Shown here in pieces: positions 44,713 through 57,670 of a stretch of 64,000 bases of DNA. Positions within the stretch are counted from its first letter, which is position 1. The number at the start of each line of letters is the position of its first letter. The position numbers and the translations under genes are program-made. The stretch comes from Escallonia rubra. Its lineage: Eukaryota > Streptophyta > Magnoliopsida > Escalloniales > Escalloniaceae. Below the pieces are notes generated by a model that worked only from the letters and a program-made list of their open reading frames with translations, had not been told where the DNA came from and made no database searches. The DNA lies in NCBI GenBank assembly GCA_033065855.1, contig JAVXUO010000052.1, positions 62,001-126,000 of the forward strand. Direction: 5' to 3'.

Positions 44713-47700
44713 ATGGGCAAAGCAAGAAAATCCCCCAAATTCGCAGTCATGAAGAAAATCGTTACCTCAAAAGCAATTAAACAGTAAGCCCAGTACATAC
44801 ACACACATGTATGTATGTATGTGTCTAATTTATCCAAGCTCTTTCATCTTGTGTTTTTAGGCATAAAGAAGAAGTCTTGAACCCTAATAAGAAAGATTTG
44901 GAAAAAGATAAGCTCCCGAGAAACGTGTAAGCTTCCTTTTCTGTGATGTAACTCTGGGTGTGTGTGTGTGTGTTGGAGTGTGAATTTTTTATTTAAATGA
45001 TGCATGCAGGCCGAATGTATCGTCTGCGCTGTTCTTCAAACACAACAATGCCCTGGGGCCGCCTTACCGGGTGTTGGTGGATACCAACTTCATCAATTTC
45101 TCTATCAAGAATAAGGTGAGTGTTTAGTTGTTTTTTGTTTGTTGAGTTTCTTTGGTTATACCATAATAAGGTTTATTGGGTAGTCTAGGATTTTGTGAAT
45201 GTGAAATTCCAGTAGTCATTATGTAAGACCGACACATTTCGGTTTGTTTTTTCAAGAGGAAGTCGGGGTTTGTTACTTTTCGTTATCTATGAATGCAATG
45301 TAATTATGAAGAACATGTTAGTGACTCGTTATGTGGATTGTTTTCCCGGTTTCCTTTCATCCCTTCTGCCTCTAGGTTTGGTTCTGATGAGATGTAGGGA
45401 ACGACATATCGCAGTTTCATTATAGATGAAATTTCCTATAGTTACCAGCTTTCCATAGTCATTACGACCTTGAGTTCGCGTTGTTTAAATCTTTGTTATT
45501 TGCCTAGCAAATTTATATTATCTCCCCAAAACAGAGAATTGTAGGACTTCATACCAAGACACTGTTGTCTAAGTGAACCATTCTATTCTTTTTTCTGCCC
45601 AAAGAACCAAGTCCTAAAGCCCTATCAGAAAATACTAAATATTTATATAGACCAGCTATTGTGTGAATGAACCAATATAGGAGCTCTTATTTGGTGAACC
45701 TTTCTGATATATATATGCTGTTTTATATATTTCAGCATTATTTTCTCTATTAGCAAAATTTTAGGTTTATAAAACTAAACTTTCTCTTTTGTTGATAAAA
45801 CCTGCATAGAATTTTACTGACGAGAAGATTGATGGTAATCGTTCTGGTATAATACTGTCCTTCTGGTTCACTTGTGTTTTAGAAGCTCTGACTGTGTATT
45901 GACTGGTAACTGTTTTTTTTTTAACTCCTTTTGCATGTTTGATGCTTCATAATCTTCTCAAATTTTTTTGCAGTTGGATCTGGAGAAAGGAATGATGGAC
46001 TGTTTGTATGCAAAATGTAAGTTTTGGAAGTCCTGTTTGTTCTTGTTCTACTTTACATTTTTTTTATACATCTCTCTGCCAATAAGCATTAAAAAAGTTG
46101 GTTATTGAGTATTCATGTGGTGTCGAATATGCTTACTACCAGAGTGTAGTAAGCAATTGCTAGGGACATACCTGGTCTTACCTGTAAGTAATAGCACAAG
46201 ATTACCTGTGAAAAAATGATCCTATGACAACTATACTACTGATTATTGGGAAGTCCTCTAGAGAGAACTTTTGAAGAGTAGCTCCAGCTTCTTTCTCAAG
46301 AGCTTAGCACCCAACTTCTTTTGACCTAATAGCCAACATCTCTCTCCCGCCCTCCCTCGTCCACGAATTCGGGGATATGGTTCGAGTGTTCTTTCTATGA
46401 GGGTGGATATCTTGTCCCCCTGTTTTAGATCTAGGTTTGTCCTTTTGGTTGAGTTCTCCGTCCCTCTTCGCCCTTTTTTGTTTGATTTGCGTAGGTTAAT
46501 TTCTTTCAGCTGTCAAGGTGGCTATGGTTGCCGGTTCAAGTCAGCTGATGGCACTGTTGGTTTTGGAGGTGTTATGCTATGACGCAAGGGTGTTGTGTAC
46601 GGCTTTACACCTGTGCAATTCCAGTGTTGTTGTCGTCAGGTTTTCCCAGTGGCCAGGATGGGTTTCCTCAGTAGGGGTGGGGATGCAATTTGGACGGGTT
46701 GGGTTGGTTTTCAGCCCAACCCAAGAAAATCCAACATTTTCAAAGCCCGTCTCAACCCAACCCAAATTGGACTTTTTGTAAAAAAAGCCCAACCCAACCC
46801 AACTCGAGTAAAAATGCTATGGTTTGGGTTTCAACCCAACCCAACCCAACTAATATCGAATTAATTTTTTGTTTCATTCGGAAATGAATAATTTTCTTCA
46901 CGCGTCTCATTATCTAAAAACTAACATTACTCACATTCGACTTATAAATATGACTTTAATCTTTGATAAATAAAAGATCAATAAATAAATAAACACATAG
47001 CTTAGGCATTAAAAGACAACTAATAAACTCTAGTCTAATTAAAAAGTACTATTGTCGTCATCACACTAGTAAAGTAAATGGACATCAACATGTGTAGAGG
47101 GAGAAAACAAGTAATAAATTATAACACTTAATACAGTAAAACCATTAACAAAATGTCCTATTATTCTTAAAGCAGAAATAAAATCCCAAGCCAATTTGTG
47201 AAGACACCAAGCCTTGCCACCAAACTTGATAGTTGCAGCCTCCTGCACAAAAAGAATAGCATACATATCAATGGTTGAATAAAATGCTATACTTAATTAA
47301 CCAATAAAGTTGACTTACACTCTTAAACTAGCATCAACATTCTTTTGCACTACTTGTCTGACTTGCTAGAGTGAGTGTTGCAATCGCTTCAGCAAGTGCT
47401 ACAAAAAAAAATGATAAATCACAAAAGAGACAAAAATTTATGTGCCCAAATAAAGTATAGAAAACAAACATATACAGTAGTTGACTTACAAGACTCCACA
47501 TTTTCAAGTTCTTCCAACTGTTCTTCAACACAAATTTGGGTCGATGGACTCCTCAACCAATCCTGCGTGCACAGTAAACACTCGACAACTCGTGGAGTCA
47601 ATGAACTACGAAATGAATCGAGGACTCGTCCTCCGGTACTGAATGCTGACTCTGAAGCCACGGTCGATATAGGAATAGCCAAAATATCACGAGCCATAAG

Positions 47701-50700
47701 GGATAGAACAGGATACGTGGGAGATTTTAGCTTCCACCAAGCCAAAATATCAAAGTCAGGAGTACTAGCTTCAACATCCTCGCCCAAATATCGTTCCCAC
47801 TCGGACTTCATATTCAAACTCTCCTCTAATTTCAGAAACTGTTGCCACTCTCTAGTGTGCTGATCCACATCCATATCTGAACATATGACCTCTATCTAAG
47901 CATTCTTGCCACTTTGAAACTTGTTCACATTATTTCCCACAACCACTGGAGAGTAATGTCCATATAGTCGATCCATAAGAGACTTATAGCCATCAAGCAC
48001 TTCCTTTTGGTCACAAGTAGGATAGTACTTCGCGAGACTAAACTTCACATATTTTAGCTTATAACAAGGATCTAAAATCACTGCAATGATCAACAACGGA
48101 TTGATTTTTTCAATGCTACAATACTTGTCAAATTTCTTCCTCATTTTCTGCGCCATACTTCTAAAAAATTCATTATCAATACCCGCCCAACTCGAGATAA
48201 GCCCTTGGATCCTATTCATCTCACAAAAACAAATATTAGAAGTCAAATACTTAGCCCCAGATACTCGATTGGTTGCAACATAAAATTGCTCCAAGAAAGT
48301 GGTAAGACTTTTCACTGTCATCCAATCTTCTTCCATAATGAAACCTACCTCGACTATGAAATTGCGATCATGCTCCTCTAACCTCTCAAACACCCTTTGA
48401 TATTCAAGCGCGGTGGTTAACATAAGATAAGTCGAATTCCACCGCGTTTGAACATCCAAACACAAAGACCTCTTGGCTACAACCATTTCTTCCTCGGCAC
48501 ATTGTTTAAAAACTTGCAATCGAGCTGGAGAACTTCTCACATATTTCACATAATCTCTTACACACAACACCAACTCCCTTGACTTCCTTAATCCCTTTTC
48601 TCACAATTAAGTTGAAAACATGTGCAAAGCATCTAACATGCATACGTTCTCCATCCAATAGTGACTCATACTTTCTAGCAAATTCAATTTTCAATTTCGA
48701 AAGTGCAACATCATTTGAAGAAGCATTATCCACAGTAATTGTACAAACTCTGTTACGGAGTCCCCATTCTTTTAAGCATGTCCTAATAGCTTGTGCAATG
48801 TTTTCACCCTTGTGTGGAGTAGGAAGTACACGAAACTTGATAATTCCTTTTTGTAACCTCCATCAGCGTTGAACAAGAATGATCCTGCATGAAAGAAAAG
48901 AAAAAGTGATCAGCTAATGATCGACATGTTTGATGCAACTTGTAACCAAGTTGTTCACTCAATTAAGCACTTAGTGCACCATTTTTGGACTGAACTTTGA
49001 ACTGTATAGGTCCCAACACAAAACAGGGATTCACAGCATTTGTATGAGCATCCAACACATATCAAAAAGAGAATATGTAAGGAGACCCAAGTGCATGTGC
49101 AGAGTCTGCACAGGGATTCACAAAACAGGGATTCACAGCATTTCTAATGACAAATAATGTCATTGGTTTGTAACAAAACTATTCCTAATTTACAGACCTT
49201 TCTCAAAAACAGATAATGACCATTAGAGAATCGTTAACCCTATACCCAAAAAGTTGTTGCTAATAACAAAAGAACCATGAGAAATTACGAAGTATCATGA
49301 ACCCTAAGAGGAAAGGGCTGGGGTCACAGATCTTATCTTTAACCTTAATTGTTCACACATCAAGAGGATCAACAAGCTGTCAAGCTCCAGCGAAAAGCAG
49401 ACCTCACAATTAAGGAGTAGAACAATATTTGCAGCACTAGTTATAATGAAGGATCAACAAGTTGTCAAGCTCCTTTTGATAATATTCATTGTTGTTTGCA
49501 TGGAAGCTTACTGGCTGATGGATGTTGAATTAATCTTTGAGACATGACCCTATTTGCTTATAAGTTCGTGCTTGCCAAACTCGGAGATTGAAAGCAGGGC
49601 TAGGATTTATACAAAAATTCTAAAAACCCAAAGCCGTGTCACCATGTCCAAAAAACTTTTACTTAAATCTCGAAAGCATTACACGTTTTGATGGGATCAA
49701 ATATCTTCAATAATTCAAGTTTAGGTTTAGGACCACGAACACATGCAATTTTTGGCAGTGACATTCTTTTGCACCACTTAGGAATATTTCAATTTACTTG
49801 TTTTTTCCTCTGATTCTACAGCACGTAATAAACTTCTGAAAAGGAAATTTATTCTGTATTTCATCTTCTGTAATGCACCTCAAACTTTGTAGAAGCTCAG
49901 TCACCAATAGTAGTTACAACTATCCAAATTGCTTCACAAAAGCATACTAGACACTAGCTACTTCACAGCAGACCAGCTGTCTATATGATCAAAGACAAGC
50001 TTAACATATTGTCCAAATTCCCACAGATTACCTTCCAGTAAATTTGATATGATTAGTTCTCCTCAAGATGCGTATATAATACTCTTATCTATATATTCCC
50101 ACCAGTGATACCAATTAATCAGCTTCTATTAACTCATATGTTCAGACTATGGAAGAATAACATGTCAGCATCTGATGAATGTATACATTCAACGTTTATA
50201 TAACCTCAATAACTCAGAACCAACGTTCATTTACAGAATCGAACATTAGATATCCATAACCAATAACTCAGAAACAACGTTCAAAAAATATATAACCTCA
50301 ATCGTTTTCATTGATTCCAAAACAGATGTGGGATCAGTGAAGAAATTAGAAGAAAAAAAAAAGTAGACTCGTTTTTTCTTAAACGAAGAAAATAAATAGG
50401 TTTTGAAGCAAAATCTAATTCCAAAACAGTAAAAAAAAAAAGGCCTATGCATGTCAAAACAAATGGGCAAGTCCCAGAAAACACTTTGATCATGAGTGGA
50501 AGATAAATCAAAAATCACAGTAACCCAAATATGCTTGATTTCCTTTGCCTGGAGTCTTGTGCTCATGGAAAATAAGAAGACTAAAGGTCATCAAAAGACA
50601 AAAATGAAGTCGATCCAAGATAAATATGATTTGTTTGCTACTTTTCCAAAGCTTTCTAGACAATCCTACCACTCTACCCAGTAACCCAAATATGTTGTTG

Positions 50701-53697
50701 CAATCAAGAATCCAACAAAAAAGGGTCATAAACACAACCATTAAACATGAGCATTGTTCGTTGTGGCTGTGTGAAACAGAGAGGGACCAAGGCTATGAGG
50801 AAGAACTTTTGATTGGGGTGAGGAAACAATATAACCACAATTTATAAAGTACCTCAAGCTCGGGAGACAATATGGGGTTGAAAAGCGGTGAATATTGCAG
50901 CTGCTAATACGGAGACGAGGCAACTGTGTCGTAGCCAGAGAAGCACATGAGCGAAGTAGATAAAGAATAGCTGTTCTTTCAAGCACTATCCCACTGATCC
51001 AGAGAGAGGAAAAACTGAATTTTACAGAAGAAGAGCATGATCGCTTTCTCAGGTTGGAACCCTAGAAAGTGATTTAGGCAAAATAAGAGTAGCTGTTCTT
51101 TCAGTCTGCAGAGTGTCGGGGAAGGAGAGAATGAGAGATCGGTTTTTTCTTTTGGGTTAGGATGGGTTAGTTTGGTTTTAATGGGCTTGACCCAATTTAG
51201 TTCCTTTAAATGTTAAACCAATTCAGACCAACCCAAAATTGAATTAGTTGGGTTTGGTGGGTTAAAACTTATCCAAATTTGGGCTGGGTTGGTTAAAGCC
51301 CATTTTAAACCAACCCATATTGCAGCCCTCAGTAGGGGTGGCGGTGTTAGAGATTTATCGGTGGCTTACGAGCTTAAGTTATTGGGTTCTGGTGCTAGGC
51401 GTTATTGTGAGGCGTCATTTGTTCTATTCTTGTCGATGGAGCAACAACTTTGTGGTTTTTCTGATGCTGGAGGTGGAGGCACCAGCACTGTTGGCTTTCT
51501 TGGCTTACAGGGCCTGAGTTCTTGGGTTTTGGAATTGTACGTTGTTCGCGTTAGATCCACATGCATGTTTAAAAGAGTGCAAGTCTTGGGACGAGGGCGC
51601 ATTGAGATATCTTTGTGCGGGTTGTTAGGTGGAAGTACTGGTACTTTGTTTGGAATCCATTGGTGGGTCTGCTGGAGTGTTGGTAGCTCAGTTGGGTACC
51701 TCTTCTCTATGGATAACCTCTGGCCGTGTCGCAGCCTTCTTTACGTTTCTCTTCATGCCCTCTTTTTCTTTTCGGATGAATATCTCTGTTTGTACTTTTG
51801 GTCCGAGCCCTTGGATATTTTGTTGGGTTGGGTTCTCTTGTTTGAGTTGCGCCTCTGGCACTTGTAGAGGAACTATTTAGCTATATATATATAAAAAATA
51901 AAAAAATGATACTACGGACTTATGAACACCCCCCCCGCTCCCGCCCCACCCACAACCCACAACAAAAAAAAAAGGAAAAACCCTAGCCGCTTGATTTAAG
52001 TAGAAGAACTGCTGTTTAAGCTGCCATTGTTTTTATGGCTCTGTGCTGCCATGCTTTGTATTTTAATTTTATTTTGATGGATAATCTATCTACTGAACTT
52101 CATTGCTTCTTATTTTCCTTAAAAAGGTACTCCATGTATCACTGATTGTGTGATGGCGGAGCTTGAGAAGTTGGGTCAAAAACATCGTACAGCATTGAGG
52201 TTTGTTTTCTGCGAATTGTTTTTTGATAACTTAAATAGCTTATTAAGTCATCTTATACATTTGTTTCTCTTATAATATCATTATGAGCCTTATGCTAAAA
52301 AAGATGATAAATATGTCCACTTCATTGTTATTTAAGGCCCAGGTGCACACAAGGGGCAAGAGTCTCCTGGAGCCTAGGCGCGAGGCGCAAGGCTCAGGCG
52401 TGCGCGCCTAATCGAAGTGAGGCTCGTGTTACATAACGTATGCAAACAAATTCATATAGCATCAATTTTAACAATAGAAAGCATTAAAGTCGCAAATCAT
52501 GGCATCTTATAGTTTAGTAACTCGTTTGTCCAGATTCGTCACTCGGTATTCGCTTGTACAAAATGGACTTCTACATTTACTTGAAAGTGGGCCTAGTGCC
52601 CTGTGCCTAGGTTATACCAGGCCCACACCTTTTCGAAGGGGTTGCGCCTAGGGCTAGGCAAGGCTCCAAACTCGTCCCTGGCTGCGCCCTGTGACTAGGC
52701 GCACTTTTAATGACTATGGTTCACTCTGAAGGTGATTTGCTATTTCGTTTAGAAAATTTAGTAAGTGACCAACTTAAAAATAGTCAGAAATAAATGGTTT
52801 ATATGTGCAGCAATTATTCTTGGTTTTTTATGTTTCACGTGACTAGTCTCCATTGTTACTCTATAGATCTCATTTCATTATGACTTACAGTGACAGATTT
52901 ATTGTATATAGGAGCACCCTGAGTCAATTCTTTTGGTCTTGCAAATTATCAACCTTCTTCTTCCTTCACTAATGATGTATAATTTTGGAACAGAATAGCC
53001 AAAGATCCTCGATTTGAAAGACTCCCGTGCACTCATAAAGGGACTTATGCTGATGATTGTATTGTTGAGAGAGTTACTCAGGTATCATTTGGATCCAGGT
53101 GTTGCTTTGAGAAACGTTTGTGAAGTTAAAATATCCTCTAGTAGTGCCACATCGTATGTTAGATCATTAAAGTTATATTTTTCACAAAATCTCATTTATA
53201 ACTTGAACAAGTAATTTTTTCTGGCTTCTTCAACATACATGTGTGCGTGTGTTTTGAGAAGTGATGTTTCTGCGCATCTATAACTGTATTGGAGCTGAAG
53301 TAATTCTGCTTGATAGACTCGGCTTTCATTCTTTTATCTGTTCCCGGTGACCACAATAATATGAAATATTGCTTGTAAAACAGCACAAGTGTTATATGGT
53401 GGCAACATGTGATCGAGACTTGAAGCGAAGGATCCGGAAGGTATAATAACCTACAAATGGCTTTCCTTTTTCTTGTTTGATTTTGATTTGCTAATGCATC
53501 AAGATGGTTGATAATCAGGTCCCTGGTGTGCCGATTATGTATATTACTCAACACAAATATTCAATTGAACGGTTGCCTGAAGCAACAATAGGCGGAGGTA
53601 CAGTAGAAACAGGAAGGTTCTTTCTTGAGTTTTTTCTTTTATTCTCTTTTTATCTGACAATTGGCTTGTATGTTTTGGTTCAGCTCCAAGATTTTGA
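44713..53697 (+). CDS. FCF1: FCF1, PIN-domain rRNA-processing factor (nine coding exons)
   Basis: Coding exons: 44713-44783, 44861-44926, 45010-45115, 45974-46016, 52127-52199, 52994-53081, 53384-53440, 53519-53597, 53684-53697. All junctions are GT..AG and phases agree. The total is 597 bp, 198 residues, the normal size of FCF1. It starts [17 protein letters not shown] and has the PIN-domain acidic motifs: VLVDTNFI (D70), [10 protein letters not shown] (E107 region), [10 protein letters not shown] (D140, D141) and [10 protein letters not shown] (D159, D161). It ends IGGAPRF. Fcf1 is an essential nucleolar component of the small-subunit processome, needed for early pre-rRNA cleavages around 18S rRNA. 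Introns 1-3 and 5-8 are modest (77-857 bp), but intron 4 is 6.1 kb because of a hAT insertion. Ribosome biogenesis needs are broad, so constitutive expression is expected. Confidence 0.95.
46674..51330 (-). mobile_element. Decayed autonomous hAT transposon in FCF1 intron 4
   Basis: Both ends carry inverted GGATGCAATTTGG / GGCTGCAATATGG followed by GGGTTGG clusters. The 15-mer CCTCAGTAGGGGTGG stands at both junctions (46666-46680 and 51327-51341); it must contain the 8-bp hAT target duplication, but the exact cut is ambiguous. A degenerate hAT transposase lies inside on the strand opposite to FCF1. The N-terminal part of the transposase is missing or unrecognisable between 48890 and 51300. Confidence 0.8.
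47413..48889 (-). pseudogene. hAT transposase, N-terminally incomplete, one frameshift and one nonsense codon
   Basis: Reading leftwards from 48889: [20 protein letters not shown], then the hallmark [15 protein letters not shown] and [21 protein letters not shown] frameshift near 48560 follows. The next frame reads [15 protein letters not shown] and [14 protein letters not shown], and ends at a TAG (47896-47898). Past that TAG the same frame continues into [13 protein letters not shown] and the C-terminal hAT dimerisation region ([20 protein letters not shown], then [17 protein letters not shown]). An N-terminal BED zinc finger and the first catalytic block are not found. The protein cannot be made as is. 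Confidence 0.88.
51342..52126. other. Rest of FCF1 intron 4, possibly a LINE 3' relic
   Basis: The text on both sides of the hAT element (about 46380-46665 and 51342-51905) reads as one continuous T/G-rich sequence ending in an A-rich tail (ATAAAAAATAAAAAAATG at 51890-51907). That is how the 3' end of a plant LINE looks. No reverse-transcriptase reading is present. The 192-codon ORF at 51289-51867 has no recognisable domain. Confidence 0.35.
52332..52720. mobile_element. GCGCCTAGGCGC-type MITE in FCF1 intron 5
   Basis: The segment opens with TTTAAGGCCCAGGTGCACAC and GCCTAGGCGCGAGGCGC. It closes with CTGTGACTAGGCGCACTTTT and AATGACTATGG, whose inverse resembles the opening. Between them are AT-rich bases and inverted CGCCTAG words. 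This pattern is common among plant hAT-like MITEs. The ends are imperfect and a target duplication is not clear. Confidence 0.5.
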
Positions 53698-54958
53698 TGA
53701 GCCTTTGGTATCTAAGCAACTGGTGATCAAGTTCTCTACCAGATCTGTGTGTTTTCCAAGGCTGTATTTAACTCGTTCCACCAGCCAGGCGGGTCTGGGT
53801 GGATTTTTCTCGGTGTTGCTATCTTTGAAGTTTGAAGACAATGCTTTTTAACCTTTATATATTATATATATATCGGTAGCTCTGCCATTCCCTTTCGATG
53901 TTTCTTAATTGTATTTTTCCAGGCATACCAAGCACAGACCAATCAACCTCTTTACCTTACCTTTAAGGGAAGCCTCATAGACAGATAGCTCCCTCAAATG
54001 GTGGGGTTATTTGGGGAGGGCGATGAAGGTGCATGGCGGAGAGATCTGTCGGTACTTCTCGGCCGGTAGCTCCCCTTCCTCTGCTTGTAATCTGAATGGG
54101 CTTCTTTTTTGAGCAAGATCCGAGTCGTTTGTTAAGTTCTCTATACCTGGTTCAGCGCCTGATGAGATTCGCGCTGGTTACACGTTGGCCTTGTTATTTT
54201 TCAAGCCAAGCCACCTTTTGCATCTTTGACTTCGACATTTTAAACTGAGGATGGAGCTAGTTATCATAACAATTTAGCACGACCGCTACTTGGGTTTTTT
54301 TTTTTTTTTTTAAAAGTTAAACCAAGTACCGTGATCATTCAAAGAGTAAGTAGAAGATCTTTCATGGCGACTTCCTATTTTGATAGATCATTTGAGCTGG
54401 GTTTGGTACAAGGGATCAAACCCAGCTCTTTTTTGGTCTCTTAACCGGTTTTATATATACGTATCAGCATTTATATCCCAAGGCAATCATATTTCTACTA
54501 TGGAATCTCCACATAAGGAACTCTTTAGTAGTTGGTCTCCTACCACTCAATGAGCGGACAATGCGCAACCCATCATGGATCAATCCGGGAAGGAAAAAAA
54601 AGACTTGCATAAAAAGTTGATGAATTGGAAAGGAAATCCTGAATAGAACGAAGAATTTGTTTCTCCTTGATTATGCGTGCGAGCTTTTACGCTATTATGA
54701 ACACACGACATATTTCTCTCCACCACTAGGAGCATGTTGGAAGCTTGAAAGGAGTGGCCATTCTTAGCTGCTGCTTTGGGGCGGCCGCGGACTGATATAT
54801 ATAGATCTTTCTCTTTTGGGGTTTTCAAATAGGAAATCGCCAGAAAATTGTTGCTGCAGACGTCGCCAACACAGATAAAAAAAGTCTACTATTTTAGACT
54901 AGAAATTAACAGAAGTTTTTGCTAACAAACTCCATACATAAGTTTAAATTCGACAAGA
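53698..54958. other. FCF1 3' region and intergenic spacer
   Basis: The FCF1 3' UTR should occupy the first few hundred bases. The rest has a 20-base poly-T near 54296-54313 and no recognised exon. The right edge should contain the 3' UTR of the leftward two-helix gene. Confidence 0.5.
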
Positions 54959-55258
54959 CTAGACTGTGTGGACCGCTCCCCCAATCGAACCACGTTTCTC
55001 TTTCGCTGAAGCTAGGCATCCTTGTACCACTGAAAAGGCAATACAAACTAAACCGAAGAGCGAGACAAAGAACCCAAGGATCGCACAAATGAAGAGTTCC
55101 AAGTTCTGTGTTGGATGCTTAAGACTACCCTTTTCTCCAGACATCAGTAGCAACCCAGTTGCAGCAAGACCAATGAGAGCAGAGATGGATCCCATTACGA
55201 GTAATACAGGATGGGCCTCATCTTTCTCCTCCAAGAAGAACCTATCTTTCGCCTCCAT
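54959..55258 (-). CDS. Small two-helix membrane protein or terminal exon, unknown function
   Basis: From ATG 55258 the reading is 99 residues, MEAKDRFFLEEKDEAHPVLL onwards. Two hydrophobic spans are seen: residues about 18-38 (VLLVMGSISALIGLAATGLLL) and about 51-78 (LFICAILGFFVSLFGLVCIA). A basic linker with EKGSLKHPTQ joins them, and the tail is basic (ASAKEKRGSIGG). A good splice acceptor (CTTCTCTTTAG) lies 17 bp upstream of the ATG, and the frame stays open back to it (FFLHA before the ATG). It may therefore be the last exon of a larger gene, or a one-exon coding gene with a spliced leader. I do not recognise the family. No upstream coding exon was found. Confidence 0.5.
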   Translation of the reverse strand: MEAKDRFFLEEKDEAHPVLLVMGSISALIGLAATGLLLMSGEKGSLKHPTQNLELFICAILGFFVSLFGLVCIAFSVVQGCLASAKEKRGSIGGAVHTV

Positions 55259-55269
55259 AGCATGCAAGA

Positions 55270-57670
55270 AGAACCTAAAGAGAAGGACAATGTATGAAAG
55301 GCTAACGAAGTTAATTTAATTGTTCTTTATTGCCTGTAATGAAGACATAAATATATCTGTGGTTGCCTCAATCGATGTATTCATGGTATAACAATATTAC
55401 AGAAATCGATTTTTCATTAATGATCCTACTACGTACGATCGAGAGAGTGGGTAACAAGGATTATATTGAGATAAAATGAAAGCAATAGAGCAAGAAGACT
55501 GTGAACTTGTGAAGTCGGGCATATGTACAATATGCAAGGTTTCAATACACTTTCTGAGGTGCATGTGATTCAAGTAAACAGTCTCGTATAATAGACAATA
55601 TAACAACATAACATTAATGGAATAAGCAATATTAGTACGTAATTAAACCGCTATGAACGAAATATAAAGCATAAGATCTCAGAGGAAGAATAAAAATAGG
55701 ACATAACAAGAATGAAATAGTCCAGTGAGCGGTGGGTGACAACAACAAAGAAAATATTGAATACCATTATTCTTCACTTTTAAGATTGTGTGTGATCAGG
55801 ATAAGCAGTTTTAGGGGTAAGGGGGAGGGTGGAATTGGAGTGTGGTGGCAATCTATTGCATTTATAACGAACAAAAAATCTCACCCAAAAAAAAAAAAAA
55901 AGGAAGAAAATATATGTTTTACGGAAAAATTGAAACCAAGTTACACTATATGCCCACAAGATACAAAATTTTACGTTACATATACACAATTTTACATTAC
56001 ATCTCTCTCTCTCTCTCCTAGAATAACAAAAGAGCAAAACGTACTCCTCACCGGCATCCTAATTCGTGACCCATGATTCTATAGAACGCGAAAAGCACGT
56101 GTTGCTTGAGAGATACATTGAAAATATAATTGCAAAGGTAGAGAGTACCCGATGTTGTGATTCCAACGCAACACAGACGAGTTCAAGTTTGGTCGAATGA
56201 TCAGGTCTTCAACTTGACACTGAAAATCTCATAGGCTTCTTGTCGAAAGCTCGAAGCTATATGTATGAATAAAGATAAAGACGTGCAGAAGCCCTGTCCC
56301 TATCTTCATCAGTCACATTAATTTTTTTTTAACATGTGAGTTATCTTACTTTTAGAAGGGAACTACTCTGCATCATTCCATGAGATACTAAGCACCCTTG
56401 TTGGTTTCAAACTCTAAAGCCACGTAAAAACGTAAAAATAATATTGCGAAACTAATAATACACTACTTAACTACGTATTTTATCTAAACTAGTTTATCGA
56501 TCGATATAAGATAAAAGAATGTCGCTGCAAAATTTAACGATAGCAAAATAAAAAAAAGGGTTGGCCATAATTTTTTCTCGCTAAAACTTCTGCATCTAAA
56601 AGTTCTGTATGATCCCCTATAATCTCTCTCACATCTCCTTTTTTCATGCATGCCGTACTCTTTGTTTGTTTGTTTGAGTTGAAGTCTCATTCAAACACTC
56701 GGGATAAACGTAATGTAAGCCATAGATTGAATATGCAGATTATATTTCCAAAGTTTATTCAAAGTTATCTCTTCTTATCTGTATAATCATGAAGATATTC
56801 CTTAACATAAAGGTAAGCATTATCTCTTGCAATCAGTGTAACCAATATCTACCATTGATCCTAAAATATCTCGACTTTTATTTATTTATTTTATCTTATA
56901 AATTTATTTATTTATTTATTTATTTTATCCTACAATCAATGTGTTAGGACTGGTAATTCACTTATAAGCGTCAAAGAGAGAGAGAGATGACCACAATTTT
57001 CACAACTTGGGAGGAACTACAGCCTCCAGCAGTTCTCTATGAAAGATATGCAGACATTAAATTCAGCTCAGATAGCAATAGTAGAGTAAGCAAGCACAGT
57101 TTGGTAAGTCAACAAGGTAAAAACAATAAATAGGGAAGTGTGTAACAATTTGACGTTTCTAAAAAAAACAAATGAATGAATTCAGCGTGTTCAATCATGG
57201 AACGGATCGAGTATACTACAGGGAGAGACAGTCTTTAACAAGAACAAGACTAATAATAAACACCAAGAACAAGAAACACGTGAATGCAGATCATAACAAC
57301 TACAAACTGTACAGCTTGCTTATGAAGTTGGAGATTCTACATTCAGAATTCGTGCTAGTGTTGAACAATTGAGTGTGCATCAGACTGCATATAGCCCCTG
57401 CCTTCTCTCCTTTCAATTCTTAACAGCTCCGAGAAGTAGGGGAGAAGGAAGGAAAAAATAAATTGAATGAAAATGAAAGACATTAGAGTACTTACATTTG
57501 CAGCATCCATCACTTGTAATTTTGCAAGGATGCCGGGACGTACAAAAACCTTTAGATATAACCATACACCTGGGCGAGCTTTCAAAACAATCGAAGTGGG
57601 GGATAGAAAAGAATCAAATTTTATCAGATTAGACTGCCTGCAAAGATTGCCCAACACCATAAAATCGATG
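55270..57670. other. Intergenic, AT-rich, no gene recognised
   Basis: A (TTTA)n tetranucleotide region occupies about 56876-56930, and a (CT)n run lies at 56001-56019. No exon is recognised. The right edge should hold the 3' UTR of the glycosyltransferase gene. Confidence 0.5.
56876..56930. repeat. (TTTA)n microsatellite, interrupted
   Basis: Two blocks of ATTT tetranucleotides are separated by TTATCTTATAA. Confidence 0.85.

Noticed and set aside
46595..46887. Short ORFs rich in QPNPT and similar repeats
   Set aside because: They translate the GGGTTGG-type subterminal repeats of the hAT element.
51289..51867. 192-codon ORF beside the hAT element
   Set aside because: It starts inside the transposon end and continues into a LINE-like relic; no domain is recognised and FCF1 splicing passes over it.
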